Positions 1-8,283 of a stretch of DNA of 31,875 nt are shown in pieces (position 1 is the first letter of the stretch; every line of letters starts with the position of its first letter). The stretch spans positions 1 to 31,875 of IMG/VR virus record IMGVR_UViG_3300018428_000101. One strand, written 5' to 3'. The position numbers and the translations under genes were made by a program. The notes under the pieces are model-generated. The model saw only the letters and a program-made list of their open reading frames with translations. It did not search any database and had not been told where the DNA came from. The stretch is from a virus.

Positions 1-948
1 GAAAACAGAGATAGAAAATATGACCCTGATATTTACACATTACGTGCTATATACAATGTAAGTGATACAGATTTTAATTTAAGCCAGTTTGGATTATTTT
101 TACAAAACGATACTTTGTTTATGACTATACATATTAATAGTAGTGTTAAAACATTAGGTAGAAAAATATTAAGTGGCGATGTTATAGAGTTTCCTCATTT
201 ATTAGACGAATATGCGCTAAATGATTACAGTGTAGCATTAAAACGTTTTTATGTAGTAGAAGATGTTAATAGAGCAGCAGAAGGGTTTTCACAAACTTGG
301 TATCCACACTTATATCGTGTAAAATTAAAACAAATATACGACGGACAAGAATTTAGTGACATATTAGATTTACCAGCAGGAGATGATGCTGATAATACAT
401 TACGTGATGTATTAAGTACATTTGAAACTGAAATGAATATCAATAATGCTATAGTTGCCAAAGCAGAAGCTGATGCTGCTAAGTCAGGTTACGATACTTC
501 AAATCTTTATACGTTACAAGTAGATGCCGCTGGCACTCCGGAATTAGTAACAACAGATATTACAACACTTGATGCTTCGCAACAAGGATTATTAGTAGAT
601 CGTATTTCTCAAACTCCTACTCGAGAAGGATATCAAGGATATTTACTAGGTGATAATATTGCTCCAAATGGCGAATCGTTTGGTAGTGGCATAACATTTC
701 CAAGTGTAAATGTTAACGGTGATTATTTTTTACGAACTGATATGATGCCTAATAGATTGTTTAGGTATGATGGTTCACGCTGGCTGAAAGTCGAAGATGG
801 TGTACGAATGACTCTTACAAATACAAATACACGTTCAACACAAAAAACTTCCTTTATTAATAATACTACTACATCAAGTATCGGCGGCGAACAAGTTATT
901 GAAAGACAAAGTTTGTCAAAAGCATTACGAGCAAAGGCAGATAATTAA
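1..948 (+). CDS. 14: Neck protein gp14 (5' partial)
   Basis: The frame is open from the first base, so the true start lies left of the window; 315 residues are visible. T4 gp14 forms part of the neck, closing the portal after DNA packaging and joining head to tail. The visible N-terminal part carries the gp14-like pattern of an 'FGLFLQND' strand followed by 'SGDVIEFPHL' and 'RFYVVEDVNRA', resembling the T4 order 'NFGMQVQDE...GDLIYFP'. The C-terminal part has 'GDYFLRTD' and 'RLFRYDGSRW', an add-on I associate with marine T4-like phages. The visible portion is already longer than T4 gp14 (256 aa). It ends in TAATG, overlapping the gp15 start by one base, so the two are translationally coupled. 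The Met at 121 is an internal Met, because coding similarity continues upstream of it. Confidence 0.75.
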   Translation, partial: ENRDRKYDPDIYTLRAIYNVSDTDFNLSQFGLFLQNDTLFMTIHINSSVKTLGRKILSGDVIEFPHLLDEYALNDYSVALKRFYVVEDVNRAAEGFSQTWYPHLYRVKLKQIYDGQEFSDILDLPAGDDADNTLRDVLSTFETEMNINNAIVAKAEADAAKSGYDTSNLYTLQVDAAGTPELVTTDITTLDASQQGLLVDRISQTPTREGYQGYLLGDNIAPNGESFGSGITFPSVNVNGDYFLRTDMMPNRLFRYDGSRWLKVEDGVRMTLTNTNTRSTQKTSFINNTTTSSIGGEQVIERQSLSKALRAKADN

Positions 949-2438
949 TGCAACATTTTTATGACGGACAAGTTAAAAGATATTTAACACAAATAATTAG
1001 ATTAATTAGTGGGTTCAAATACAAAGATGGCAGCGGTACCGAAAAATCTATTCCAGTAGCTTACGGAGATTTAACAAGGCAAGTTGCTAACATAATTAAA
1101 GATAATAGCGAAAACAAACTTCCTAGTGTGCCAAGAATGGCAGTTTATATAACAGGACTAGAACTTGATAGAGAACGTCTTGCTGATGCTAGTTATGTAG
1201 AAAAGGTAAACATAAGAGAACGAGCATATAACGAAGCCGGAGAAGAATATTTAAACACACAAGGTAAAAATTATACTGTAGAAAGATTAATGCCAACTCC
1301 GTATTTGCTTAGAGTAAACCTTGATATATGGAGTAGTAATACGGATCAAAAATTACAAATTATGGAGCAAATATTAATGATGTTTAATCCTAGTTTGGAA
1401 ATACAAACTACTGATAATTATATTGATTGGACTAGTTTGACTACTGTATATTTAGAACAAATTATGTTTAGTAATAGAACACAGCCTATTGGAGTAGATA
1501 GCGAAATAGACGTAGGCACACTTTCCTTTAGCACTCCAATATTTATATCACCACCAACTAAAGTTAAAAAACTTGGCGTAATTACACAAATTGTAGCAAA
1601 CATTTTTGACGAAACAAAAGGCACTGTTGATTTAGGACAATCTATGCCTACATTAGAAGCGTATGCTGAAACACCTATCCCACTTACTAAAACAACAAGC
1701 ATCAACAGTGATCCTGCTACTAAAACAGATATCACTGCTAACTTAGATACACGAGGTACAATAGCAGCAACATTTAAAAATTATGGATTGTATGTTATTG
1801 GCACTACAGCACAATTAGTAGACAGATCTGTAGTAGGAAAAGTAAACTGGCGTAATGTTATAGAAACTTATCCAGGTACATACACTGCTGGATTAAGTCA
1901 AATTAGATTACAAACTGTAACAGGATCTTACATTGTAGGTTATATAACTATAAATCCATTAGATGAAACAAAACTTACTATTTCTTGGGATAGTGATACA
2001 TTACCAACTGGAGATGTTATTTCAGGACCAGCAAGAAATGCTAATTCTTACACTAGTTTTGACAAAATTGTAGAACCACAAAAATACAATCCTACCGAAG
2101 ATAAAGTAGCAGGTTTTAGAATTTTAGTATTAGATCCTATAAACAATAGTGAAAATGTAGGAGGAAATGTAGGAGATACACCGTACAACTATGTTTATGA
2201 CGGGCCTGACGCTTGGAAAAATAACGACGGCACTGACTTTGTAGCAAACGCTAATGATGTAATAGAATGGGATGGTGCTAGATGGCACACAGTAATTGAT
2301 TCAACAGATAGCACTAACGGTGTTAATCAAAAAAACTTAGCAACAGGTGTAATTTATACATGGACTGGCGAAGAGTGGATTCAAGCATACGAAGGTGAAT
2401 ATTCACATGGAACATGGCTAGTACTACTTGATCCATAA
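948..2438 (+). CDS. 15: Tail completion / sheath stabiliser gp15
   Basis: 496 residues. T4 gp15 caps the tail tube and sheath and connects them to the neck. The N-terminus 'FYDGQVKRYLTQIIRL' matches the gp15 opening of the type 'FYNSSFRRYATLM'. The next part contains 'PVAYGDLTRQ', 'LPSVPRMAVYITGLELDRER' and 'QIMEQILMMFNPSLEIQ', a layout typical of gp15 (T4 has 'QIVEQILPYFQPHF'). The protein is nearly twice the length of T4 gp15 (272 aa). The extra C-terminal half includes 'YNYVYDGPDAWKNNDG', 'VIEWDGARWH' and 'GVIYTWTGEEW', which resemble short beta-structured decoration repeats. The start overlaps the gp14 stop (TAATG). Only 8 bases separate its stop from the Nudix gene. Confidence 0.8.
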   Translation: MQHFYDGQVKRYLTQIIRLISGFKYKDGSGTEKSIPVAYGDLTRQVANIIKDNSENKLPSVPRMAVYITGLELDRERLADASYVEKVNIRERAYNEAGEEYLNTQGKNYTVERLMPTPYLLRVNLDIWSSNTDQKLQIMEQILMMFNPSLEIQTTDNYIDWTSLTTVYLEQIMFSNRTQPIGVDSEIDVGTLSFSTPIFISPPTKVKKLGVITQIVANIFDETKGTVDLGQSMPTLEAYAETPIPLTKTTSINSDPATKTDITANLDTRGTIAATFKNYGLYVIGTTAQLVDRSVVGKVNWRNVIETYPGTYTAGLSQIRLQTVTGSYIVGYITINPLDETKLTISWDSDTLPTGDVISGPARNANSYTSFDKIVEPQKYNPTEDKVAGFRILVLDPINNSENVGGNVGDTPYNYVYDGPDAWKNNDGTDFVANANDVIEWDGARWHTVIDSTDSTNGVNQKNLATGVIYTWTGEEWIQAYEGEYSHGTWLVLLDP

Positions 2439-2446
2439 CTATATAT

Positions 2447-2881
2447 ATGAAGAACATAGTTTGTAGTGGCGCACTTTTTTATACTTTAAAGTCTAGTAGA
2501 TTTTTACTTTTACATAGATGTAAAAGTCGACAAAATAATGTATGGGGATTAGTTGGCGGAACAAATGAAGATTTAGAAACTCCTTGGAAAGGCTTACAAA
2601 GAGAAATTGAAGAAGAAATTGGATTTATGCCTGATGTAAAAAAGGCAATTCCGTTAGAAACATTTATTAGTAATGATGAACATTTTAAATTTCATACATA
2701 TCTTTGTGTTGTAAATGAAGAATTTATACCCCAATTAAACAATGAACACGACGGCTACGCTTGGGTAAGTTTTGGAAAATGGCCTAAGCCATTACACCAA
2801 GGTTTGAATAATACTTTAAAGAGTAAAACAAATCAACAAAAATTACAAACTGTTTTTGAACTTATCAAATTGATTGCGTAG
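2447..2881 (+). CDS. Nudix hydrolase
   Basis: 144 residues. A complete Nudix box G-x5-E-x7-REUxEExGU is visible: G38, E44, R52, E53, E56, E57, G59 and F60, within 'GGTNEDLETPWKGLQ' followed by 'REIEEEIGF'. Nudix enzymes hydrolyse a nucleoside diphosphate linked to another group, for example oxidised dNTPs, NADH, ADP-ribose, nucleotide sugars or RNA caps; the box holds the catalytic metal. The substrate cannot be read from the sequence. The N-terminal strand 'CSGALFYTL' and 'FLLLHR' precede the box as usual. It starts 8 bases after gp15 with no clear Shine-Dalgarno, so it probably relies on coupling. Its last 39 bases overlap the 3' end of the opposite-strand repeat gene. A role in nucleotide-sugar turnover beside the glycosyltransferases is possible but speculative. 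Confidence 0.9.
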   Translation: MKNIVCSGALFYTLKSSRFLLLHRCKSRQNNVWGLVGGTNEDLETPWKGLQREIEEEIGFMPDVKKAIPLETFISNDEHFKFHTYLCVVNEEFIPQLNNEHDGYAWVSFGKWPKPLHQGLNNTLKSKTNQQKLQTVFELIKLIA

Positions 2882-5800
2882 CCATTTGTAATCATTAATT
2901 TTGTAAAGTTTTTCTTGATTGTTAGCAGCGTATTCGCCATATTTTTTGCCGTGATTAGCACCGTTAATCGCAGCATCTCCAAACTGTTTGTCTTTTCCTC
3001 TACTACACCAAGCATTTAATCTAAACTCGGTTTCTTCGTCTAATTGTCCGTCTATTGCTCGTGAACTAAGTTTTACACATTCTCTAAAAGCACTACGCCA
3101 TGTGCTAAACTCGTCTGTGTTAAATTTTGTTATATTACTTATTTGATTAATAGTTTTAAATAGCGGACTTATACTTGTTGTCATATCAGGCTTGTTAGTG
3201 TCCATATTAAGTGTTAAATCTCGTGGCAAAAGTTTGACAGCGCCATATCCGTAAATTAATCCGTTTATTGGATTTTTTGATTTCCAAACATGAACTGTTC
3301 TTTTACTATCTGGATCATATGTAGGTATATAATAATCAAAGTTAAAATTATCTACTATCTCAGCATCGGCATCAATAATCCAAATCATATCAGTCGAACA
3401 CAATTTTGCTGCCTCAATGTGTGCTTGATGAATACCTTCAACACCGTGAATACGTTTTGTTCTTGGAAATTTTTCTAATATGTTTTTATAATTTATATCA
3501 GCGTATTCTTCATCTTTACTTATGTATACAATATCGTAAGGTTCTGGCTGACTTGCTTGAACATCATATTGTTTTTTATTTGCTAAAAATCGCATTTTAA
3601 TTTCGCGTTCAGTAAGTTGTTGATGTTTAGGTACTAAACTAATACCGTCCCAAGCATTGCCATTTTTAAACACGTGATTTGTTTGTCTTTCAAATTGTTG
3701 ATCATGAGTAAAATATAGATCAAATTTGAAATCTTTTGAAACAGTGACTTCTTTTGGTATGATCCATAGCATTTCAGTTTTGCTAGTGTCAATTGCTCTT
3801 AAGTAATCTTTGTAAGTGTTAATAGTAAATCTATCATATACAACAGCACTAGAGGCTACAATATCCCATTCTTTGCGCCTAGCTATGGTTCTGTATTCTA
3901 TTTCTTTTTGTGTTAACGGTGCGTGTTTTGTAAATAAAAATAATCCATTATAGGTTTCTTTTCCATTTGCTTTGTGTTTAAAAGCATGATTGATTGTTCT
4001 GTCATAACTGTTGTGTATATCTATATACATACTCATATCAAAATCTTCATTTATTTTTATGTTAGGAGTTGTTCCCCAAAACATATTAGATTTAGATTCG
4101 TCAAATGCTTTTAAATAATCATTGTAAGTTTGTATGTTAAACACAGGAAATGCTTTTGGTATACTAGCAACAATATCATGTTTCTTTCTGTTAGCATACC
4201 ATCTGTGTTCAACTTCTTGTTGTGTCACAGGAGCATGTGTTGACATAAGTGCTACACCATCCCAGAACTCACCATTTTTAAAAATATGGTTTATCTTTCT
4301 ATCGTATTCATTGTCATGCGTAAAGTATTGATCAAATTTAAAAGAAAGTTCAACTTCTACATCACTAGGAATTGCCCAAAACATTTCAGTTTCAGTTGTA
4401 TCTAATGCTTTCAAATAATCAGAATAATTGTTTACAACAAATCTATCATACTGAACTTTTTTACTACCAATGTCGTTCCAGTGTTTAGCATTTACAATAT
4501 GCCTATATTCTATTTCTTTTTCAGTTACTGGGGCGTGTTTACTATATAAAAATAAACCATTTCTAAAATGTTTGCCATCTACTTCGTGTACGAATGTATG
4601 GTTAATTTTTCGATCAAATTCATTATCATGTGTAAAATAAAGATCAAAGTCAAAAGCCGTAGTATCAATATTCTTTGTATATCCATAAAACAGTTCGGTG
4701 TTACTGTTTTCTAAAGCATCTAAATAATGAGAATAAGTTTCAATAATAAACTCGTCATATACACATTCTTGGCTTGCTACAATATCCCATTCTTTACAAC
4801 TTGCTAAGTGCTTGAATTCAATTTCTTTTTTTGTTACTGGTTTATGTTTACTTAATAAAAATACAGCATTCCTATAAGGAAACCCGTTTACTTGATGAAT
4901 AAAACTATGATTTTCATTTCTGTCATATTCGTTATTCCAATCAAATGTTAAACTAAAATCGTATACGTCTGTATTACAATTTCTACTAATTGCCCAAAAT
5001 AATTCTGTACTTGACGTATCCATTGCTTGTAAATATTCATCATACGAGTCTACATGGAAAATATCATACGATTTATTCTTACTAGCAACTTTATAATGTT
5101 CTTTAGCGTTTACTAAAAATCTATGTTTAATTTCTTTTTCAGTAACTGGAGCATGTTTACTAAACAAAAAATAACCATTGTATGCACATGAATCTTCGCC
5201 TTGATTTATAAAAGCATGATTGCATTCTCTATCAAATATATTGTCGTGACTAAAATATGTATCAAATTTGAAATCGTGTGCTGTTTCTAAATGACTACAT
5301 GTTCCCCAAAACATTTCAGTTTTAGTATTAGCAAAAGCATACAGATAATCAGCATATGTATCAATTGTAAAACTAGAATAAGTTACAGGTTTTGATCCAA
5401 CAATGTTGTGTTGTTTACAAAACATAAAATGTCTATATTCTATTTCTTTTTGTAACACTGGTTTATGTTTTGAACATAAGAATAAACCGTTGTATAATTG
5501 CCTTCCATCAACATCATGTATAAATGCATGATTTTCCTTTCTGTTGTATGTGTCTGTGTGGTTAAAAACAAAATCAAAATCAAATGCCAAAGTGTTTATA
5601 TTTCTGCTACTCATCCAAAACATTTCTGTTCTAGACATTTCCATAGCTTGTAAATATTCGTCATACGAATCGATTAAAAAATAATCATAAGGTGCTGGCA
5701 CACTGAATACTGTGTTATGTTCTTTTCTTACTACAGGATGTCTATGTAAAATTTCATTTTCTGTAAGGGTATGATTTTTTGGTATAAGAAACACACCATT

Positions 5801-7324
5801 AAAACAAATTTTATCATCGCAGCTATGTACAAATGCGTGTACTTGATTCCTATCGATAATATTATGATGACTAATATAAAATTCATCTATACATTTTTGA
5901 TATGTTCTTAGTTGAGGACTAGACATCCAAAACATATCAGTTGTAGATTTTTCTTTGGCATATAAGTAGTCTTCGTAAGTATCAATTTCAAAAAAATCAA
6001 AACCTTTAGGAGTACTATAAACGACATCCCATTCTTTTTTCTTTGTATAAAACCTATGTTCTACTTCTTTTTTTGTAAGTTTAGAGCTGGTGTTATATAA
6101 AACAACACCGTCATATGATTCTTTATTTTTGAAAACATGAGTAATTTTTCTGTCATATAAATTATGATGTGAAAAATATAAATCTAAATCTTTTACTAAA
6201 TTTACATCATCTGGTACGCCCCAAAACATATCAGTTGTTGTATTATCTAAGGCACGTTTGTAATCAGAATAAGAATTTATTGTAAAAGTATCAAACTTTT
6301 TTGGACGGCTTGCTACCACCTCGTGTTCTTTTTTTACAGCTAAAAATCTATTATTAAATTCTTTTTCAGTAATTTTACAATGTTTACTCAACAGCATTAC
6401 ACCATCGTAATGTTCACCGTTTAGATAAACATGATTTATTTGTCTATCATATTGATTATGATGACTTATGTACAAATTTAAATCAAAAGAATCTTCCACA
6501 ATAATATCTTGTGGTATCCACCATACTAAGTCGTCATCTAATGTTTCTATAGTATCGCAATAATGTTGATAGTCTTTAAAACTCATTTGTTTGTAAGGTA
6601 AAGGTTTACTAGCAAGTATGCTTACGTCTTTCTTTTCAGCGTAGAATCTATGAGATAGTTCTTTTTTACTTGGAGTATAGTTTTTAGGAGCAAGAATTAT
6701 ACCATCTTTAGTTTTTGCTTTTCCGTTACTAAAAACATGAACATATTTTTGGCTCCAGTCATCAGGCATATAGGAAAATTTAAAAAACTCACTTACTTGT
6801 ACATCATTAGGGACAAGCCAAAACATATCTGTTTCGCTTTGTTTTTGAGCATCTTTATAGTTTTTTACACACTTGGCACTAGCAAACTTTTCAGATAATT
6901 TTTTAAATTCTTGATCTGATTTATTTCCTTGATAGAAAATATTAAAACTTTCTTTTCCACAAAGCACATCATACTTGGCACAAATATGTTTTTGCTCAAT
7001 ACGATATTGTTTGTTTAAGTTTTTCGTAGGAACAAGTTTAACTTTGTCCCAGCTTAATATTCTTTTACTTCTCTTGTACACATAAGGAAAACAATGGATG
7101 CCGTGTTCCTTAGGCTTAAAATGCCATGGAAATGTTCTTAGTGTTTCTAAGTCTTTATCTACAATCCAAACATAATCATAATCTTGATATTGATCTATAA
7201 TACTATAGTCCATTGTATCATTAGTATAATGTTTTGGATAACCATTTAAAAAATGATTTTTCAAAACATCCTGTCCATTGTAAACAGTGCGTCCATATCT
7301 ATTAAACTTGTCTACAGCTCTCAT
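2843..7324 (-). CDS. Giant repetitive glycosyltransferase-like protein
   Basis: 1493 residues. The C-terminal unit (about 1255-1493) looks like a GT-A-type glycosyltransferase or a close relative. It has a 'YDIVYIS' strand, 'GIHQAHIEAAKLC', then 'TDMIWIIDADAE' with D1318, D1320 and E1322 in the place of a metal/nucleotide-sugar D-x-D, and 'RTVHVWKSKNPINGLIYGYG'. The N-terminal unit (1-160) has 'YVWIVDKDLE' with D56 and D58. Between them are eleven tandem modules of 98-104 residues beginning near residues 165, 264, 364, 462, 566, 669, 773, 876, 979, 1079 and 1183. Each has the pattern T-[DE]-M-F-W, 'HDN..DR..NH.F', 'YNG..L.SKH', 'EIE.R', 'KEWDIVAS', 'YD.F.I..Y.DYL.A', and none keeps D-x-D. The ATG overlaps the preceding gene's stop (ATGA). 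No signal peptide or membrane segment was seen. The catalytic role is inferred; a sugar-binding scaffold is an alternative. Confidence 0.6.
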   Translation of the reverse strand: MRAVDKFNRYGRTVYNGQDVLKNHFLNGYPKHYTNDTMDYSIIDQYQDYDYVWIVDKDLETLRTFPWHFKPKEHGIHCFPYVYKRSKRILSWDKVKLVPTKNLNKQYRIEQKHICAKYDVLCGKESFNIFYQGNKSDQEFKKLSEKFASAKCVKNYKDAQKQSETDMFWLVPNDVQVSEFFKFSYMPDDWSQKYVHVFSNGKAKTKDGIILAPKNYTPSKKELSHRFYAEKKDVSILASKPLPYKQMSFKDYQHYCDTIETLDDDLVWWIPQDIIVEDSFDLNLYISHHNQYDRQINHVYLNGEHYDGVMLLSKHCKITEKEFNNRFLAVKKEHEVVASRPKKFDTFTINSYSDYKRALDNTTTDMFWGVPDDVNLVKDLDLYFSHHNLYDRKITHVFKNKESYDGVVLYNTSSKLTKKEVEHRFYTKKKEWDVVYSTPKGFDFFEIDTYEDYLYAKEKSTTDMFWMSSPQLRTYQKCIDEFYISHHNIIDRNQVHAFVHSCDDKICFNGVFLIPKNHTLTENEILHRHPVVRKEHNTVFSVPAPYDYFLIDSYDEYLQAMEMSRTEMFWMSSRNINTLAFDFDFVFNHTDTYNRKENHAFIHDVDGRQLYNGLFLCSKHKPVLQKEIEYRHFMFCKQHNIVGSKPVTYSSFTIDTYADYLYAFANTKTEMFWGTCSHLETAHDFKFDTYFSHDNIFDRECNHAFINQGEDSCAYNGYFLFSKHAPVTEKEIKHRFLVNAKEHYKVASKNKSYDIFHVDSYDEYLQAMDTSSTELFWAISRNCNTDVYDFSLTFDWNNEYDRNENHSFIHQVNGFPYRNAVFLLSKHKPVTKKEIEFKHLASCKEWDIVASQECVYDEFIIETYSHYLDALENSNTELFYGYTKNIDTTAFDFDLYFTHDNEFDRKINHTFVHEVDGKHFRNGLFLYSKHAPVTEKEIEYRHIVNAKHWNDIGSKKVQYDRFVVNNYSDYLKALDTTETEMFWAIPSDVEVELSFKFDQYFTHDNEYDRKINHIFKNGEFWDGVALMSTHAPVTQQEVEHRWYANRKKHDIVASIPKAFPVFNIQTYNDYLKAFDESKSNMFWGTTPNIKINEDFDMSMYIDIHNSYDRTINHAFKHKANGKETYNGLFLFTKHAPLTQKEIEYRTIARRKEWDIVASSAVVYDRFTINTYKDYLRAIDTSKTEMLWIIPKEVTVSKDFKFDLYFTHDQQFERQTNHVFKNGNAWDGISLVPKHQQLTEREIKMRFLANKKQYDVQASQPEPYDIVYISKDEEYADINYKNILEKFPRTKRIHGVEGIHQAHIEAAKLCSTDMIWIIDADAEIVDNFNFDYYIPTYDPDSKRTVHVWKSKNPINGLIYGYGAVKLLPRDLTLNMDTNKPDMTTSISPLFKTINQISNITKFNTDEFSTWRSAFRECVKLSSRAIDGQLDEETEFRLNAWCSRGKDKQFGDAAINGANHGKKYGEYAANNQEKLYKINDYKWLRNQFDKFKNSL
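3395..6832 (-). repeat. Eleven tandem ~100-aa modules in the giant protein
   Basis: Eleven coding repeats of 98-104 codons (the last, before the C-terminal unit, about 128). They are recognised in protein by T-[DE]-M-F-W at the start and 'DYL.A' at the end. At DNA level, words such as ccaaaacatttcag recur, but whole units have diverged, so this is an old amplification and not a recent slippage array. Units 4 to 8 and 10 are longer (103-104 aa) because of an insertion of the 'HEVDG' or 'HDVDG' kind in the middle; units 2, 3 and 9 lack it and read 'FKNG', 'YLNG' or similar. The order of long and short units is not strictly alternating. Confidence 0.9.
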
Positions 7325-7896
7325 AATTTAAAACTCTTTGTTCCATAATGGGCAATTTTTTTACTTAAATCCGCATCAATAAAAATATCAAATCCGGCAT
7401 CGTTAGCATTCTTGCAGAAATATATATCTTCTCCCATAAGTGTTTTAGTTTCTTTATGTTCTAAATATTGATGCCAAGGTTTTTCTAAGTATTCGTAAAC
7501 TTTTGTATTTACTAACATACATCCCATGCCGACTGCCCAAACTTTGTGTAAGCCTCCTATTTCATCTAACCTTTCTGAAAGATTATTAGGATCTGTAAAT
7601 GCTACACTTTGATAAGGTGGCATTCGTGTGCTGTAGCTGGCAGCTACAATTTCTTTGTTATGAGATAATAATATGTTTGCTGTATTTGCTGGCAAGTGCA
7701 TATCACTATCTAACCACAGTATATGTGTACAACCTTTTTCTAAAGATTCGCTTATCAATTGATTACGTTGTTCAGGTATCACAGTACCTAAATTCATTAG
7801 TATTTCGCAATCAATAGTTTTGGCAATTTTTGCCAATGATAACGCAAACCCTGCGTGAACTGTATCACGAGCAGGCACACATATTGATAATTTCAT
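7321..7896 (-). CDS. GT-A glycosyltransferase (GT2-like)
   Basis: 191 residues. The N-terminus 'KLSICVPARDTVHAGFA' is the usual first strand of a GT-A fold. 'QRNQLISESLEKGCTHILWL' leads into 'DSD' (63-65), the expected metal and nucleotide-sugar ligand. 'VWAVGMGCMLVN' (119-130), 'MGEDIYFCKNANDAGF' (154-169) with the acidic ED pair, and 'IAHYGT' with H183 fit the acceptor and catalytic half of family-2-like enzymes. It should move a sugar from a nucleotide donor to an unknown acceptor. It is a compact single domain with no membrane segment. The gene sits between the 127-aa gene (TAATG, 1-base overlap) and the giant repeat gene (ATGA, 4-base overlap), so the three are almost certainly one translationally coupled unit. 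Confidence 0.8.
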   Translation of the reverse strand: MKLSICVPARDTVHAGFALSLAKIAKTIDCEILMNLGTVIPEQRNQLISESLEKGCTHILWLDSDMHLPANTANILLSHNKEIVAASYSTRMPPYQSVAFTDPNNLSERLDEIGGLHKVWAVGMGCMLVNTKVYEYLEKPWHQYLEHKETKTLMGEDIYFCKNANDAGFDIFIDADLSKKIAHYGTKSFKL

Positions 7897-8279
7897 TAGG
7901 TGATTGTTTCTGAAATAGTATCTGTGTTAAGTGTTGCTTCTGCTGCTACTGTCTGATCATTTAGTTGTCTAGCTTTACTTACAGCAATAGTTACTGCATC
8001 AGTAAAATCTTCCTCACTTAAAGAACTCATCAGAACCATGTTTTCAGGTTGTACTTTTCCTAGTGTAATTAAATCAGCAGAAGCTAAATGCGCAATAACA
8101 TTTATCCAATGATGACGTTCGTCAGCCTCTGGAATATCCATGCTATCGATTGCTTCACAAACTTCTTTATAAAGTTCTGATTCTAAACCTAATTTTTCCG
8201 CTAGGTCTTTTTTTCTTTGTTTTGTATATGCTTGTGCTAAGTCAATATTAATAACTTCGTATAAACTTTTCATTTCCAT
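7896..8279 (-). CDS. Unknown 127-aa protein in the glycosyltransferase operon
   Basis: Not recognised. The chosen start is the ATG at 8279, giving 127 residues. A longer frame reaches a TTG at 8303, but that would overlap the 54-aa gene by 20 bases, and the likely ribosome site AAGGA lies about 10 bases before the 8279 ATG, inside the end of that gene. The protein is mostly helical and acidic: 'SLYEVINIDLAQAYTKQ', 'RKKDLAEKLGL', 'VCEAIDSMDIPEADERHHW', then 'LSEEDFTDAVTIAVSKARQL'. The last 20 residues are Thr/Ala-rich and probably disordered. No catalytic motif, signal peptide or membrane segment is seen. Its stop overlaps the glycosyltransferase start (TAATG). Its place between a small structural-type protein and the transferases would suit an adaptor or chaperone, which is a guess. 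Confidence 0.7.
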   Translation of the reverse strand: MEMKSLYEVINIDLAQAYTKQRKKDLAEKLGLESELYKEVCEAIDSMDIPEADERHHWINVIAHLASADLITLGKVQPENMVLMSSLSEEDFTDAVTIAVSKARQLNDQTVAAEATLNTDTISETIT

Positions 8280-8283
8280 TATA

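Noticed and set aside
3395-6832. CRISPR or DNA satellite array
   Set aside because: The ~300-base periodic signal is protein-level repetition in one open frame with diverged DNA; there is no short constant repeat with unique spacers.
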